From: an uncultured Pelagibacteraceae bacterium
GTDB lineage: Bacteria > Pseudomonadota > Alphaproteobacteria > Pelagibacterales > Pelagibacteraceae
Direction: 5' to 3'
DNA: 28,917 nucleotides
Assembly (NCBI GenBank): GCA_902632875.1
Contig: CACPEI010000006.1
Span: 1 to 28,917 of the forward strand
Shown here in pieces: positions 16,320-25,282 of the stretch (the first letter of the stretch is position 1; the number at the start of each line of letters is the position of its first letter). The notes under the pieces are model-generated. The model made no database searches and was not told the DNA's origin. It was given only the letters and a program-made list of their open reading frames with translations. Made by a program: the position numbers and the translations under genes.

Positions 16320-17099
16320 GTGAAGAGTTTCTTTAAATTTTTAATCTTATTATTAGCTTTTCTTGGGACATCATATAATTCAAATTCTGCTGAAAAAGTT
16401 GAATATTTAAAGACTGATTGGAGTTTTAAAGGTCTTTTTGGTAAATTTGATAGAGGATCACTGCAAAGAGGGTATCAAGTTTACACAGAAGTATGCTCGT
16501 CTTGTCATTCTATGAAATATTTAAGTTATAGAAACTTAGCAGAGGAGGGTGGACCAGAATTTACAATTGAACAAGCAAAAGCTATTGCAGCATCTTTTGA
16601 GGTAAAAGATGGGCCTAATGCTGATGGCGATATGTTTACTAGACCAGGAAAGTTATCAGACAAATTTGTAATGCCTTACGAAAATGTTAAAGCTGCTCAA
16701 GCAGCAAATGGTGGTGCTTATCCCCCAGACATGTCTGTTTTAGTAAAAGCAAGAGGGGGAGGGGTAGATTATATTTATTCTCTTTTACAGGGGTATGAAG
16801 ACCCACCAGCTGGAATTTCTTTAGACGATGGCGTCTATTACAATAAATACATGTATGGGAATAAAATTAAGATGGCAAACCAACTATCTGATGGACTTGT
16901 AGAGTATGCTGATGGAACAACCGCATCAGTTGAGCAAATGTCCAAAGATGTTACAACATTTTTGATGTGGGCAGCAGAGCCACATTTAGAGACACGACAT
17001 CGAATGGGTTTCAAAGCAATTGTTTATTTAATTATTCTAACTGCCCTTGTGTACTTTAGTATGAAAAGAATTTGGTCACGTATTGAAACGGAAGTTTAA
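16320..17099 (+). CDS. petC: Cytochrome c1 of the bc1 complex
   Basis: 259 residues from a GTG start at 16320, the base right after the petB stop. A signal peptide (about 1-23) is followed by the heme c attachment site CSSCH (Cys59, Cys62, His63). Downstream is ANGGAYPPDMSVLVKARGGGVDYIYSLLQGY, a conserved c1 region, and MWAAEPHLETRHRMGFKA near the C-terminus. A single membrane anchor (about 233-251) ends in basic residues. Cytochrome c1 passes electrons from Rieske to soluble cytochrome c. No other start fits the signal peptide. The last 24 bases overlap the end of ychF on the other strand, so the pet operon has no private terminator. Confidence 0.97.
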   Translation: MKSFFKFLILLLAFLGTSYNSNSAEKVEYLKTDWSFKGLFGKFDRGSLQRGYQVYTEVCSSCHSMKYLSYRNLAEEGGPEFTIEQAKAIAASFEVKDGPNADGDMFTRPGKLSDKFVMPYENVKAAQAANGGAYPPDMSVLVKARGGGVDYIYSLLQGYEDPPAGISLDDGVYYNKYMYGNKIKMANQLSDGLVEYADGTTASVEQMSKDVTTFLMWAAEPHLETRHRMGFKAIVYLIILTALVYFSMKRIWSRIETEV

Positions 17100-18149
17100 A
17101 ACATCACCATCTCTGACTATATACTCTTTTCCCTCTAACCTCATTTTGCCGTTTGTTTTTGAATTCACCCAACCATTGTTTTCAATAAAATCCTCATAGG
17201 ATACTGTCTCAGCTCTAATAAATCCTTTCTCAAAATCAGTATGAATTTCACCCGCAGCCATAGGTGCTGTACAGTTTTTTTGTATTGTCCATGCTCTAGT
17301 TTCTTGTGGACCAGATGTAAAATAAGTGTCTAATTCTAAAATTTTGTATCCTTTCTGTATCAACATGTTTAGTCCCGTCTTTTCTAAACCAATCATTTGC
17401 ATATAGTTTGCCTTTTCTTCTTTTTCTAATTCGTTTATTTGATTTTCTATGTCAGCAGAGACAATTAAAGTATTATCATCACCGTATTTATCGATGAATG
17501 ATTTTGTATAATCATTTCCTGTTTTGATACTTTTTTCATCAACATTACAAACATATATTTTAGGTTTTAAGCATAATAAACCACTTTGATTTAGCTGCTT
17601 TTTACTAAATTGAGATCGTAAAACTGAAAATTCTTTGTTATTATTTATACAATCTAATGCAAGTTTGAGTATTTCTATTTCTTCCTCGTTGATATTTTTT
17701 TTATTGTTTTTTTCTAATCTTTTTTCAATAGACTCAAGATCAGATAGCATCATTTCAGTCTCAATAATATCTAGGTCTCTTATTGGGTCTACTGATGGAT
17801 TTACATTTTGAATATCGGCTGAGTCAAAACACCTAATCATATGTATAATTGCATCTACTTCTCTAATATGGGAAAGAAATTTATTACCTAGGCCTTCGCC
17901 CTTAGATGCGCCTTTAACGAGACCGGCAATATCAACAAATGATATAGTTGTATTAATAATTTTTTTTGATTGTGAAATTTTTGCTAATTTTTCTAATCTT
18001 TCATCCGGCACAGGAACAATACCAATATTTGGATCTATAGTACAAAATGGAAAGTTAGCAGCTTGTGCTTTACTTGAATTTGTTAGGGCGTTAAATAGAG
18101 TTGATTTACCAACATTGGGTAAACCAACTATTCCACATTTAAAACTCAT
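17076..18149 (-). CDS. ychF: Redox-regulated ribosome-associated ATPase YchF / OLA1
   Basis: 357 residues, close to the E. coli 363. An Obg-family NTPase: G1 loop GLPNVGKST (8-16), switch DIAGLVKGASKGEGLGNKFLSHIREVDAIIHMIRCF, and NVDE in place of NKxD. That substitution is the family change that makes YchF prefer ATP. The C-terminal TGS domain ends in the conserved EGKEYIVRDGDVLNFRFNT. YchF binds ribosomes and affects stress responses. Its ATG shares a base with the pth stop (TAATG), and prs-rplY-pth-ychF is a conserved bacterial order. The last 24 bases are antisense to the petC end. Confidence 0.96.
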   Translation of the reverse strand: MSFKCGIVGLPNVGKSTLFNALTNSSKAQAANFPFCTIDPNIGIVPVPDERLEKLAKISQSKKIINTTISFVDIAGLVKGASKGEGLGNKFLSHIREVDAIIHMIRCFDSADIQNVNPSVDPIRDLDIIETEMMLSDLESIEKRLEKNNKKNINEEEIEILKLALDCINNNKEFSVLRSQFSKKQLNQSGLLCLKPKIYVCNVDEKSIKTGNDYTKSFIDKYGDDNTLIVSADIENQINELEKEEKANYMQMIGLEKTGLNMLIQKGYKILELDTYFTSGPQETRAWTIQKNCTAPMAAGEIHTDFEKGFIRAETVSYEDFIENNGWVNSKTNGKMRLEGKEYIVRDGDVLNFRFNT

Positions 18150-18709
18150 TATTTATTATTAACAGTACTTGAAAACAAATCTAATTTTTTATCTACTAAT
18201 ATCGTAATTGATTCATTTATATTTTTTGAAATTTTTTTAATTCCTAAAGTCTCTTCTTCATCAAAATTTTGTAACACGTAATCAGCAGTATTTATACTTC
18301 CCTTTGGTTTTCCAATACCAATTCTTACTCTAGAGTAATCTTTACCAATAAATTTATCTATTGAGGATATTCCATTATGTCCTGCACTTGATCCACCAAA
18401 TTTTGCTTTTATTTTTCCAAATTCCAAATCTAAATCATCATGAAAAACTATTACATCCTCGGCATCAATTTTGAAATATTCGATTAATTCCCTTATACAA
18501 ATACCTGAGTTATTCATAAATGTTAATGGTTTGATCGCATAAACTTTTTTATTCCCAATATTTCCAGTCGTAAGCAAACCTTTAAATTTTGGTTTTTGTT
18601 TTGAAAGACCAAATTCTTTGTTAATAGAATCTATAATCTTAAAACCAACGTTGTGTCTGTTGTTTTCGCTATCTGGTGTTGGATTTCCCAGGCCTACAAA
18701 TAAAAGCAT
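18149..18709 (-). CDS. pth: Peptidyl-tRNA hydrolase
   Basis: 186 residues, as usual for bacterial Pth. It frees tRNA from peptidyl-tRNAs that drop off the ribosome. The N-terminal VGLGNPTPDSENNRHNVGF contains the substrate-binding Asn9 and catalytic His19. KPLTFMNNSG carries the second conserved Asn, and VIVFHDDLDLEFGKIKAKFGGSSAGHNGISSI contains the catalytic Asp and the lid residues. VRIGIGKP is the family block near the end. It lies 34 bases after rplY and one-base overlapped with ychF, forming a translation-related operon. Function is clear. Confidence 0.97.
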   Translation of the reverse strand: MLLFVGLGNPTPDSENNRHNVGFKIIDSINKEFGLSKQKPKFKGLLTTGNIGNKKVYAIKPLTFMNNSGICIRELIEYFKIDAEDVIVFHDDLDLEFGKIKAKFGGSSAGHNGISSIDKFIGKDYSRVRIGIGKPKGSINTADYVLQNFDEEETLGIKKISKNINESITILVDKKLDLFSSTVNNK

Positions 18710-18743
18710 AAATTAGTAAATTATGAATTTCAAATTTGATTAT

Positions 18744-19472
18744 TTATTTCTTTTCTTCAGAAGGTTTTTTATCAGCAGCTTTTTTCTCGTCACCATCTTT
18801 CTTATCACCCTCAGCTGGTTTGTCTCCATCTGCTGAAGCCGCTGCTTCTGCCCCTTCAGTTCCCTCTGCACCTTCTGCTGCCTCTGCCTCAGCTGGTTTT
18901 TCCGGTTCTTTCATAACTGTTGGTGCAGCTAATGTTGCAATTACGAAATCTCTTCCTTGAATAGTAGGTGTAACTTCAGAGTCGAGTTTAATTGATGAAA
19001 TTTTAAAACTTGAACCAATATCCACACCGTCAAGATCTAAAGTAAGATTTTCAGGAATTTTTTCGCTTGGACACTTTAATTCAACTTTTCTTCTAACAAT
19101 GTTTAATACCCCGCCTCTTTTTAAACCAGGAGACTTTTCATGATTTATAAAATTTACTGGCACTTCAATCTTAATTTTTACACCAGGAACTACTCTTAAA
19201 AAGTCTACGTGATTAGGTTCGTCACTTAAAATGTCATATTTTACCTCTCTTGGTAAAACATTTTGAGACTTACCATCAACACTTAGAGTAATTATATTTG
19301 ATAAAAAGTTTTCTTTTTCAATTAATGTTTTAAGTAATTTCTTTGAAATAGATATTTTTTGATTTTCATTTTTGCCACCATAAATTATAGCAGGAACATT
19401 TCCACTATTTCTGATAGCATTAAGTTGTCCTTTAGTCTTATCAGTTCTAATGTTAGCTTCTAATGAAATCAT
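18744..19472 (-). CDS. rplY: 50S ribosomal protein L25 (Ctc/TL5 long form) with Ala/Glu-rich tail
   Basis: 242 residues. The N-terminal L25 domain (about 1-90; IPAIIYGGKNENQKISI is a typical strand) binds 5S rRNA. The TL5-like C-terminal beta domain follows (about 95-185, with HVDFLRVVPGVKIKIEVPVNF and GGVLNIVRRKVELKCPSEKIPENL). The final ~53 residues are low-complexity Ala, Glu, Gly, Asp and Lys, and certainly disordered. This tail uses GCT/GCA-rich codons and is clearly richer in G+C than the flanking DNA. Such tails are known from alphaproteobacterial L25. It sits 43 bases after prs and 34 before pth, in the classic prs-ctc-pth order. Confidence 0.95.
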   Translation of the reverse strand: MISLEANIRTDKTKGQLNAIRNSGNVPAIIYGGKNENQKISISKKLLKTLIEKENFLSNIITLSVDGKSQNVLPREVKYDILSDEPNHVDFLRVVPGVKIKIEVPVNFINHEKSPGLKRGGVLNIVRRKVELKCPSEKIPENLTLDLDGVDIGSSFKISSIKLDSEVTPTIQGRDFVIATLAAPTVMKEPEKPAEAEAAEGAEGTEGAEAAASADGDKPAEGDKKDGDEKKAADKKPSEEKK

Positions 19473-19515
19473 AAGTCACAGGGTTTTAACTTATGTTGAT
19501 AAATAATCAAGGTAA

Positions 19516-20448
19516 TTATTTAAATAAATCTGAAACTGAGGTTGAGTTAGAAATTCTTTTTATTGCTTCTCCCATAAGTGCAGAAATTGGTAAAACTTCA
19601 ATATTTTTAACATTTTTTGTTTTTTCGCTATTATCTATTGTATCTGTAATAACTAAATTTTTAATAACTGAATTTTTAATTTTCTTAACTGCATCTCCAC
19701 TTAAAACACCATGAGTAATATAAACGTACACCTCTTTCGCACCTCTTTGTTTAAGTGCTTTTGCAGCATTAACAATAGTGCCACCAGAGTCAATTATATC
19801 ATCAACCAATATACATGTTTTACCTTTTACATCCCCAATAACGTTCATTACTTGTGATTGACCAGGTTTTGGTCTTCTCTTATCTACAATAGCCAAACCA
19901 ATATTCAAAATTTTACCAAGTGCTCTCGCTCGCTCCGTTCCACCAACATCTGGGGCAACACAGATTAAATTTTTATTTTTGATCTTTTTTTTAACGTGTC
20001 GCGCAAAGATTGGAGTAGAAAAAAGGTTATCTACAGGGATATCAAAAAACCCTTGAATTTGACCAGCATGAAGATCAACTGTCACGACTCTATCAGCTCC
20101 TGCTTTTGTTATTAAATTTGAAACAAGCTTTGCTGATATAGATGTTCTGGGAACAACTTTTCTATCCTGTCTTGCATAACCAAAGTAGGGAATAACAGCA
20201 GTTATATTTTTTGCTGAAGATCTTTTTAAAGCATCAATGCATAAAAGTAATTCCATTAAATTATCATTTGCTGGTGAGGAAATTGATTGAATTATAAAAA
20301 TGCTGTTCCCCCTTATATTTTCATTTATCTCAATGTAAATTTCTCCATCTGCAAACTTTCTTATACTAGAATTGACAAGTTTGGATTTTAAATATTTGGC
20401 AATATTTTTACTTAGAATTTTATTACTATTTCCAGTTAATAATTTCAT
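19516..20448 (-). CDS. prs: Ribose-phosphate pyrophosphokinase (PRPP synthase)
   Basis: 310 residues, standard for class I PRPP synthase, which makes PRPP from ribose 5-phosphate and ATP for nucleotide, His and Trp synthesis. Motifs seen are [26 protein letters not shown] (ATP-binding flexible loop), [22 protein letters not shown], and the PRPP-binding [18 protein letters not shown] near residue 215. It starts 9 bases after pgeF and is followed by rplY. I see no sign of truncation or unusual residues. Confidence 0.97.
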   Translation of the reverse strand: MKLLTGNSNKILSKNIAKYLKSKLVNSSIRKFADGEIYIEINENIRGNSIFIIQSISSPANDNLMELLLCIDALKRSSAKNITAVIPYFGYARQDRKVVPRTSISAKLVSNLITKAGADRVVTVDLHAGQIQGFFDIPVDNLFSTPIFARHVKKKIKNKNLICVAPDVGGTERARALGKILNIGLAIVDKRRPKPGQSQVMNVIGDVKGKTCILVDDIIDSGGTIVNAAKALKQRGAKEVYVYITHGVLSGDAVKKIKNSVIKNLVITDTIDNSEKTKNVKNIEVLPISALMGEAIKRISNSTSVSDLFK

Positions 20449-20457
20449 TGAAAAAAT

Positions 20458-21225
20458 TTAATTAATCATAATTATTGATATATTTCTACCATAATCAGCA
20501 TGTTTTAATTTTAAAGATCGCCTAGCACTAAAAAAATTATTTTTAATATTATATGTATCAATATTTAACATATCAATTTTATTGATTTTATTTAATTTAA
20601 GTTGAGATTTTACATAATCCGCTAAATTAAAATAAATCAAATTATTTACATTTTTAAAGAAAATTTTGTTTTTTTTATGTTTTTTTATAAACTTATTTTT
20701 GAAATCTTCTCCAACATTATAATTTTTTTGACCAATGCATGGTCCTATCGAAACAGTAATATTCTTAGTCTTACAACCTTTTTTAAGCATAAACTTTATT
20801 ACGTTATTAATTATACCTTTAAAAGCCCCCTTCCACCCAGCATGTATAGCTGCAATTATTTCTTCTTTGCTGTCATATAGTAACAAAGGAACACAATCAG
20901 CTGTCAAAACAGCAATAGGAAGCCTTTTCTGATTTGTAATAATTGCATCAGCTTTAATTTTTTTTTTAATCAAATTTCGATTTTTATTAAGATAGAAAAA
21001 TTTACCACTGTGTATTTGATTTACTAAAAAAATCTTTTGGGCTTTTTTGCCGATTTTTCTTCTTACTATTTCTAAATTTATATTAACACTTTTTTTTCTA
21101 TCTTTTGATCCAGGTCCACAGTTTAAGCTTTTGTAAATTCCTTTTGATACACCACCATTTTTATTAAAGAAACCATGGTTGATATTTTTGAATTTGAGTA
21201 ATTTTTTTGAAGTAATCAGTTTCAA
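20458..21225 (-). CDS. pgeF: YfiH/PgeF-family multicopper-oxidase-like purine nucleoside phosphorylase / peptidoglycan editing factor
   Basis: 255 residues. The family was called DUF152 or laccase-domain. Members act as Zn-dependent purine nucleoside phosphorylase/adenosine deaminase, or as a peptidoglycan editing factor, and which role applies here cannot be read from sequence. The metal-site residues are intact: QIHSGKF, TADCVPLLLYD and AAIHAGWKGAFKGI (two His and one Cys), with the later SIGPCIGQKNYNVG and FSARRSLKLKHADYGRNIS. It overlaps the midA-like gene by 4 bases (ATGA) upstream and is followed 9 bases later by prs. The base composition is extreme even for this window, with many Lys, Ile and Asn codons. 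Confidence 0.88.
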   Translation of the reverse strand: MKLITSKKLLKFKNINHGFFNKNGGVSKGIYKSLNCGPGSKDRKKSVNINLEIVRRKIGKKAQKIFLVNQIHSGKFFYLNKNRNLIKKKIKADAIITNQKRLPIAVLTADCVPLLLYDSKEEIIAAIHAGWKGAFKGIINNVIKFMLKKGCKTKNITVSIGPCIGQKNYNVGEDFKNKFIKKHKKNKIFFKNVNNLIYFNLADYVKSQLKLNKINKIDMLNIDTYNIKNNFFSARRSLKLKHADYGRNISIIMIN

Positions 21226-22268
21226 AATCCCAAATTAAATCTATTCTTTTTATTTTTTATTAACATTACTTTAAACAAATTTCCCATTTGTTCTTGATGA
21301 ATAAGTCTTTTTAATCTGTAATACATATCTGCTTTTTTTTTAAAACTGTAATTTTTAGATATTATTTCAGCTCTTTCATTAATCCCCATTCTTGTTAGAA
21401 AGTTCTTTTGAGTAGTTAAATTGTGATTGAGACCTCCTAAGTTATCAATAATTTTTTGAAATAATTTAAAATTTATATTATGTGTAATATCTGATTTACC
21501 AATATTTTTTAATATATTGGTATATTTATGCTTAATAACTCCCTGAATTGTATTTTTCATTTTATTTTCATTATAACCATAATCTATTATTAGAAAGCCG
21601 CCTGAATTTTTTTTGATTATTTTTCCTACATCTTTCAAATATTTTGCACCCAGCTCAGAGTATTCAATAAAATCTTGATTTTGGGATAATTTTAAATCAA
21701 TTTTTTTTTCATAATCTTTAATATTAATTTTTTTTTCGTTGAATTGAGCATCTCTGCTATCTTTTAACCTGACAAATTTTTCAAACCACAAATTGTTTTT
21801 TTTCATAAATTGTTTAATTGCTAATGCATCAAAAAATTCATTGGCAACGAATATACTTGGAATATTTTTAAATCGCGTGATTTTTTTTGCCCAAACAATT
21901 TTGTTTTTTAGCAATTTTTTTTTTTGAATATTTATTAATGAAGAACTTTTTTCGTGAATAATAAAATTACAAGATTTAAAAAAGACTGGGAAATTTTTCA
22001 GGCTTTCTATCATGACTCTCATCATTTCACCATTACCAGCTCCCAACTCAATTAAATTAAATTTTTTTGGTGAACCTAAGCTTTGCCAAAAACTAAAAAC
22101 CCAAATTGCAATCATTTCAGAAAATAATCTTGATACATTTGGAGCTGTTACAAAGTCACCATCTTTTCCAAAAGGATATTTTTTCATATAATATCCAAAC
22201 TCTTTGTTATATAGGCAATAGTTAATAAATTTATCTAAAGGAAGATTAATTATTTTTTTTGTTTTCAT
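21222..22268 (-). CDS. MidA / NDUFAF7-family SAM-dependent methyltransferase
   Basis: 348 residues. PFGKDGDFVTAPNVSRLFSEMIAIW near the N-terminus and FNLIELGAGNGEMMRVMIESL (AdoMet-binding Rossmann loop) identify the DUF185 family. FVANEFFDALAIKQF and FLIIDYGYNE are further family blocks. The mitochondrial relative NDUFAF7 methylates an arginine of complex I subunit NDUFS2. A similar job for bacterial NADH dehydrogenase is plausible but unproven. The start ATG overlaps the end of lgt by 23 bases, and the stop overlaps pgeF by 4. lgt-midA-pgeF is a recurring order in alphaproteobacteria. Confidence 0.88.
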   Translation of the reverse strand: MKTKKIINLPLDKFINYCLYNKEFGYYMKKYPFGKDGDFVTAPNVSRLFSEMIAIWVFSFWQSLGSPKKFNLIELGAGNGEMMRVMIESLKNFPVFFKSCNFIIHEKSSSLINIQKKKLLKNKIVWAKKITRFKNIPSIFVANEFFDALAIKQFMKKNNLWFEKFVRLKDSRDAQFNEKKINIKDYEKKIDLKLSQNQDFIEYSELGAKYLKDVGKIIKKNSGGFLIIDYGYNENKMKNTIQGVIKHKYTNILKNIGKSDITHNINFKLFQKIIDNLGGLNHNLTTQKNFLTRMGINERAEIISKNYSFKKKADMYYRLKRLIHQEQMGNLFKVMLIKNKKNRFNLGF

Positions 22269-23028
22269 ATTTTGTTAGGACCAAATAAAAGCCAATTAAT
22301 ATAAAAAACAAACTAATTATTTGACCCATAGTAAGATTAAATAATAAATTGCCCAATTGTTCATCTGGGACTCTAAAAAATTCAATTGTAAATCTAAAAA
22401 TTGAGTAAAATATCAAAAACATTCCAGAGACAAACCCTGGTGTTTTTGCGAAACTTTTGTTTCTTAAATAAATTAATATTAAAAATAATATAAATCCTTC
22501 AAACAAGGCTTCATATAATTGTGAAGGATGTCTATAAAGATTGTCTACTTTTATAAATTTTACACCCCAAGGTAAATTTGTTTCAAAACCGTATAATTCA
22601 GAGTTAATGAAGTTTGCTACTCGTCCAAAAAAGATACCGATTGGCGCAACTAAAGAGACTACATCTAAATAAATAAATGAACTGTGATTACTTTTTCTAT
22701 TGAAGAAAATGGTTGCAATAATTACTCCTAATAAACCACCATGAAATGACATACCTCCTTGCCAAATTTTAAATATATCTAGAATATTGTTGGCATAATA
22801 ATTAAAATTATATAACAGGATGTATCCAATCCTCCCACCTATGATTATACCCAAGATTGCAAATGTTAAGTAATCATCAAATTTCTCCTTAAGACCATCA
22901 TCAGTTATAAATATTTTTTTTGCTAAGAACCAGCCTATTAAAATACCAAGAACATATGCTAAAGAATACCACCTTATTTCAAAAGAAAAAATCTCAATTG
23001 CTACTGGGTCAAAATTATTAATAAACAT
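22246..23028 (-). CDS. lgt: Phosphatidylglycerol-prolipoprotein diacylglyceryl transferase
   Basis: 260 residues with about seven hydrophobic segments. Lgt transfers diacylglycerol from phosphatidylglycerol to the lipobox cysteine of prolipoproteins in the inner membrane. Conserved pieces are IRWYSLAYVLGILIGW, IIGGRIGYILLYN, IWQGGMSFHGGLLG, and the signature GRVANFINSELYG with the essential Arg and Asn. RHPSQLYEALFEG and FFRVPDEQLG follow. It is the first gene of the run ending in ychF. TATAAT on its strand at 23056-23061 lies 27 bases before the ATG, but no matching -35 is visible. It needs phosphatidylglycerol, and pgsA for that pathway is in the same window. Confidence 0.96.
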   Translation of the reverse strand: MFINNFDPVAIEIFSFEIRWYSLAYVLGILIGWFLAKKIFITDDGLKEKFDDYLTFAILGIIIGGRIGYILLYNFNYYANNILDIFKIWQGGMSFHGGLLGVIIATIFFNRKSNHSSFIYLDVVSLVAPIGIFFGRVANFINSELYGFETNLPWGVKFIKVDNLYRHPSQLYEALFEGFILFLILIYLRNKSFAKTPGFVSGMFLIFYSIFRFTIEFFRVPDEQLGNLLFNLTMGQIISLFFILIGFYLVLTKYENKKNN

Positions 23029-23078
23029 TTTTAATTATAATTATAAATTATCAGCATTATAAGTTAGTATACAAAAAT

Positions 23079-23327
23079 ATGAAAAATTCAAAGTTTGTTC
23101 TAGATAAAATTGCAAAATTAGTTGAACAAGGGTTAATTTCCTCAAAAGACATCGTTAATGAATTGATGACTATTTTAAAATCAAAAAGAGATGAATTTGT
23201 ATTTAAGATGAAATTAACTAGTAAAGATGAATTTGAGATTTTATCTAAAAGAGTTGAAAATCTTGAGAGAAAAATTGATAAACTTAAAAGTCAAAAAAAA
23301 AAAGTTAAACGGGCAAAAAGATCTTAA
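23079..23327 (+). CDS. UbiK-family (BMFP, YqiC-like) small coiled-coil protein
   Basis: 82 residues. The second half, KLTSKDEFEILSKRVENLERKIDKLKSQ, matches the BMFP pattern (V-S-R-E-E-F-D-v-l ... L-E-x-k-l), with SKDEFEIL in place of SREEFDVL. It ends in a strongly basic KKKVKRAKRS tail. UbiK proteins are trimeric coiled-coil accessory factors for aerobic ubiquinone synthesis that associate with lipid. The presence of a bc1 complex and a UbiH-like hydroxylase in this window is compatible. The gene is divergent from lgt (50-base gap) and overlaps the convergent histidine kinase gene by 23 bases. The family call is reasonable but rests on a short sequence. Confidence 0.72.
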   Translation: MKNSKFVLDKIAKLVEQGLISSKDIVNELMTILKSKRDEFVFKMKLTSKDEFEILSKRVENLERKIDKLKSQKKKVKRAKRS

Positions 23328-24624
23328 CACTTAAACCATTCATTTTGGATTTTTCAAGTTTGATATTCCCACCATGAGATCTGACAATATCAGATGCAAT
23401 CGAAAGACCCAATCCAACACTAGATTTTGACTCTGTCCTACCCTTATCAATTTTATAAAAAGGTTTAAAAACATTGTCATATTCATTTTTTGGTATACCA
23501 GGGCCATTGTCATCTATTTTGATAAAAAGGTTATTATTACTCTTAGTTAGAGCCACATTAATTTTATCAGCATATTTAATTGCATTATCAATTAAATTAT
23601 TTATGCATCTTTTGATCAAATTTTTTCTACCATTAATATAAATTCTTGGTGGCAAATTAGAAGATACGTTTGTGCTATCATATTTTTCTATAATTTTATT
23701 TATTAATTCACTTAAATCAAACTGCTCATCTTTCTCTAGGTATGTAGAGCTAGTAAATTGAAGATATTCATTAAGCATTTTTTCCATCTCATCAATATCA
23801 TCAGACAGTTTATCCGCTAAATTCTTATCTTTTATAAAAGCCAATTGTAGTTTCATTCTAGTTAATGGAGTTCTTAAATCATGACTTATACCTGACAACA
23901 TCTCTGATCTTTGAGTAAGATGACGAACGATTCTTTTTCTCATTCTATCAAATTCAAATCCAGCCCGCCTAATTTCAGCTGATCCTGATGGCTTATACTC
24001 CTCAATCTTTTCGCCTTTCCCAAATTTTTCTGCCACTCTAGCTAACTGCGCAATAGGCCTGGTTTGATTTTTCAAAAATATTAGTGATATAAAAATCATT
24101 ACTATTGCTGGCACTGTTATCCATAAAGCAAATATTCTTGCTGAGGAACTTGTAACCCTATCTCTCGGTATAAGAAATTTAAAATAACCTGATTGATATT
24201 TTATTCTGAGATCAATCAATTCTTTGTAGGTAGTTGTATTAAACCAAAATTCTTGAGGACTAAATCTAGATTTTAATTCTCTTCTTAATGTTCTGTCTAT
24301 TGGACTAAACCACCTTTCCTCAAAATTAAAATTAAAGTTTTCATCGTCAACATATTCAATATTTAGATCTTGGTATATGGAAAATAGATTTGTGATTTCT
24401 TCTTTTTGATAAGTCTCATCACTATAGACTTCAATATATGTTTTGATTTCATTTACTAATGCTTTTGTCATTCCTTTATTTGTTTTAATCCATAAACTGT
24501 CAAAAAATACAATTGTAATTACTAGCTGAATAACTATTACAGGCGTTGCAACAATTAGTAGTGCACGATAAAAAAGAGTTTTAGGAAGAAGTTCTTTAAT
24601 ATATTTATTCAATCCAGAGAACAT
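23305..24624 (-). CDS. EnvZ-type sensor histidine kinase
   Basis: 439 residues. Two membrane helices (about 20-42 and 163-184) bracket a ~120-residue periplasmic domain with no motif I recognise. A HAMP linker follows (about 185-237), then the dimerisation box with phospho-accepting His248 in LSGISHDLRTPLTRMKL. The ATPase domain has NNLIDNAIKYA (N box), DDNGPGIP (G1) and VGLGLSIASDIVRSHGG (G2). The layout and the H-box match the EnvZ/OmpR class, and the signal is unknown. It overlaps the upstream response regulator by 20 bases, so the pair is coupled. Its own 3' end overlaps the convergent UbiK-like gene by 23 bases. Confidence 0.93.
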   Translation of the reverse strand: MFSGLNKYIKELLPKTLFYRALLIVATPVIVIQLVITIVFFDSLWIKTNKGMTKALVNEIKTYIEVYSDETYQKEEITNLFSIYQDLNIEYVDDENFNFNFEERWFSPIDRTLRRELKSRFSPQEFWFNTTTYKELIDLRIKYQSGYFKFLIPRDRVTSSSARIFALWITVPAIVMIFISLIFLKNQTRPIAQLARVAEKFGKGEKIEEYKPSGSAEIRRAGFEFDRMRKRIVRHLTQRSEMLSGISHDLRTPLTRMKLQLAFIKDKNLADKLSDDIDEMEKMLNEYLQFTSSTYLEKDEQFDLSELINKIIEKYDSTNVSSNLPPRIYINGRKNLIKRCINNLIDNAIKYADKINVALTKSNNNLFIKIDDNGPGIPKNEYDNVFKPFYKIDKGRTESKSSVGLGLSIASDIVRSHGGNIKLEKSKMNGLSVKIFLPV

Positions 24625-25282
24625 ATCCCACTCCTCTTATTGTTTGAAGAAATTTTGGATTTTTAGGGTCAGTTTCGATCTTCTTTCTCAACCTTGTTAT
24701 TATAACGTCAATTGATCTCTCTTTATCTAAATCAATCAATTTACCTATATCTTCCCGAGAAAAAGTTTTACCAGGATTATTAATCATTTTTTCTAAAATC
24801 ATTTTTTCAGTAGCATTTATTTTTAAATCACTTTTGTTTTTGGTAATTAAAAGTTTATTAAGATCAATCTTAATATTTTCAAATTTGATAATTCTCTTCT
24901 GATCAATTTTTTTTGTTTTATTGAGTATATTTTTGATTCTAAGCAAGAGTTCTTTAGGTTCAAATGGTTTTGCAAGGTAATCATCTGCACCTTGTTCTAA
25001 TCCTTCAATTCGTTCATTAGCCTGACCTTTTGCTGTTAAAAGAATGATTGGTGTTTCGAGATTTTTTTTATTTTCTGCTATAAATTCTAAGCCATTTTTA
25101 CCAGGCATCATAATATCTAAAATAATTAAATCAAATTTTATAATTTTAATTTTTTCAGAGGCATTCTCTGAACTATCAGCAGTTGTAATTATGTAATTAT
25201 TTTCATTTAAATATTTTTTTAATAGAGATCTTATACCCTCATCATCATCAACAACTAATATATGAGCAATAAAATTATTCAT
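24605..25282 (-). CDS. OmpR-family response regulator
   Basis: 225 residues. The receiver domain (1-120) has the acidic pocket VVDDDEG, the phosphorylated Asp56 in IILDIMMPGKNG, the conserved Thr in LLTAKGQ and Lys105 in LAKPF. A winged-helix DNA-binding domain (about 130-223) has EKMILEKMINNPGKTFSREDIG and the recognition region RSIDVIITRLRKKIETDP, ending RGVGYVLW. It is the partner of the kinase that follows with a 20-base overlap. An upstream MarR gene overlaps it by 8 bases, so three regulators share one transcript. The target genes are unknown. OmpR, RegX3 and other subtypes cannot be separated by eye. Confidence 0.94.
   Translation of the reverse strand: MNNFIAHILVVDDDEGIRSLLKKYLNENNYIITTADSSENASEKIKIIKFDLIILDIMMPGKNGLEFIAENKKNLETPIILLTAKGQANERIEGLEQGADDYLAKPFEPKELLLRIKNILNKTKKIDQKRIIKFENIKIDLNKLLITKNKSDLKINATEKMILEKMINNPGKTFSREDIGKLIDLDKERSIDVIITRLRKKIETDPKNPKFLQTIRGVGYVLWIE

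Noticed and set aside
18710..18743. Possible terminator between rplY and pth
   Set aside because: The only inverted repeat is a short AT-only stem (CAAATTTG) without a G+C-rich stem or clean T-run, and the genes form a conserved operon.
18736..18960. 74-codon Ser/Ala/Pro-rich open frame on the plus strand
   Set aside because: It is the mirror of the low-complexity L25 tail on the opposite strand.
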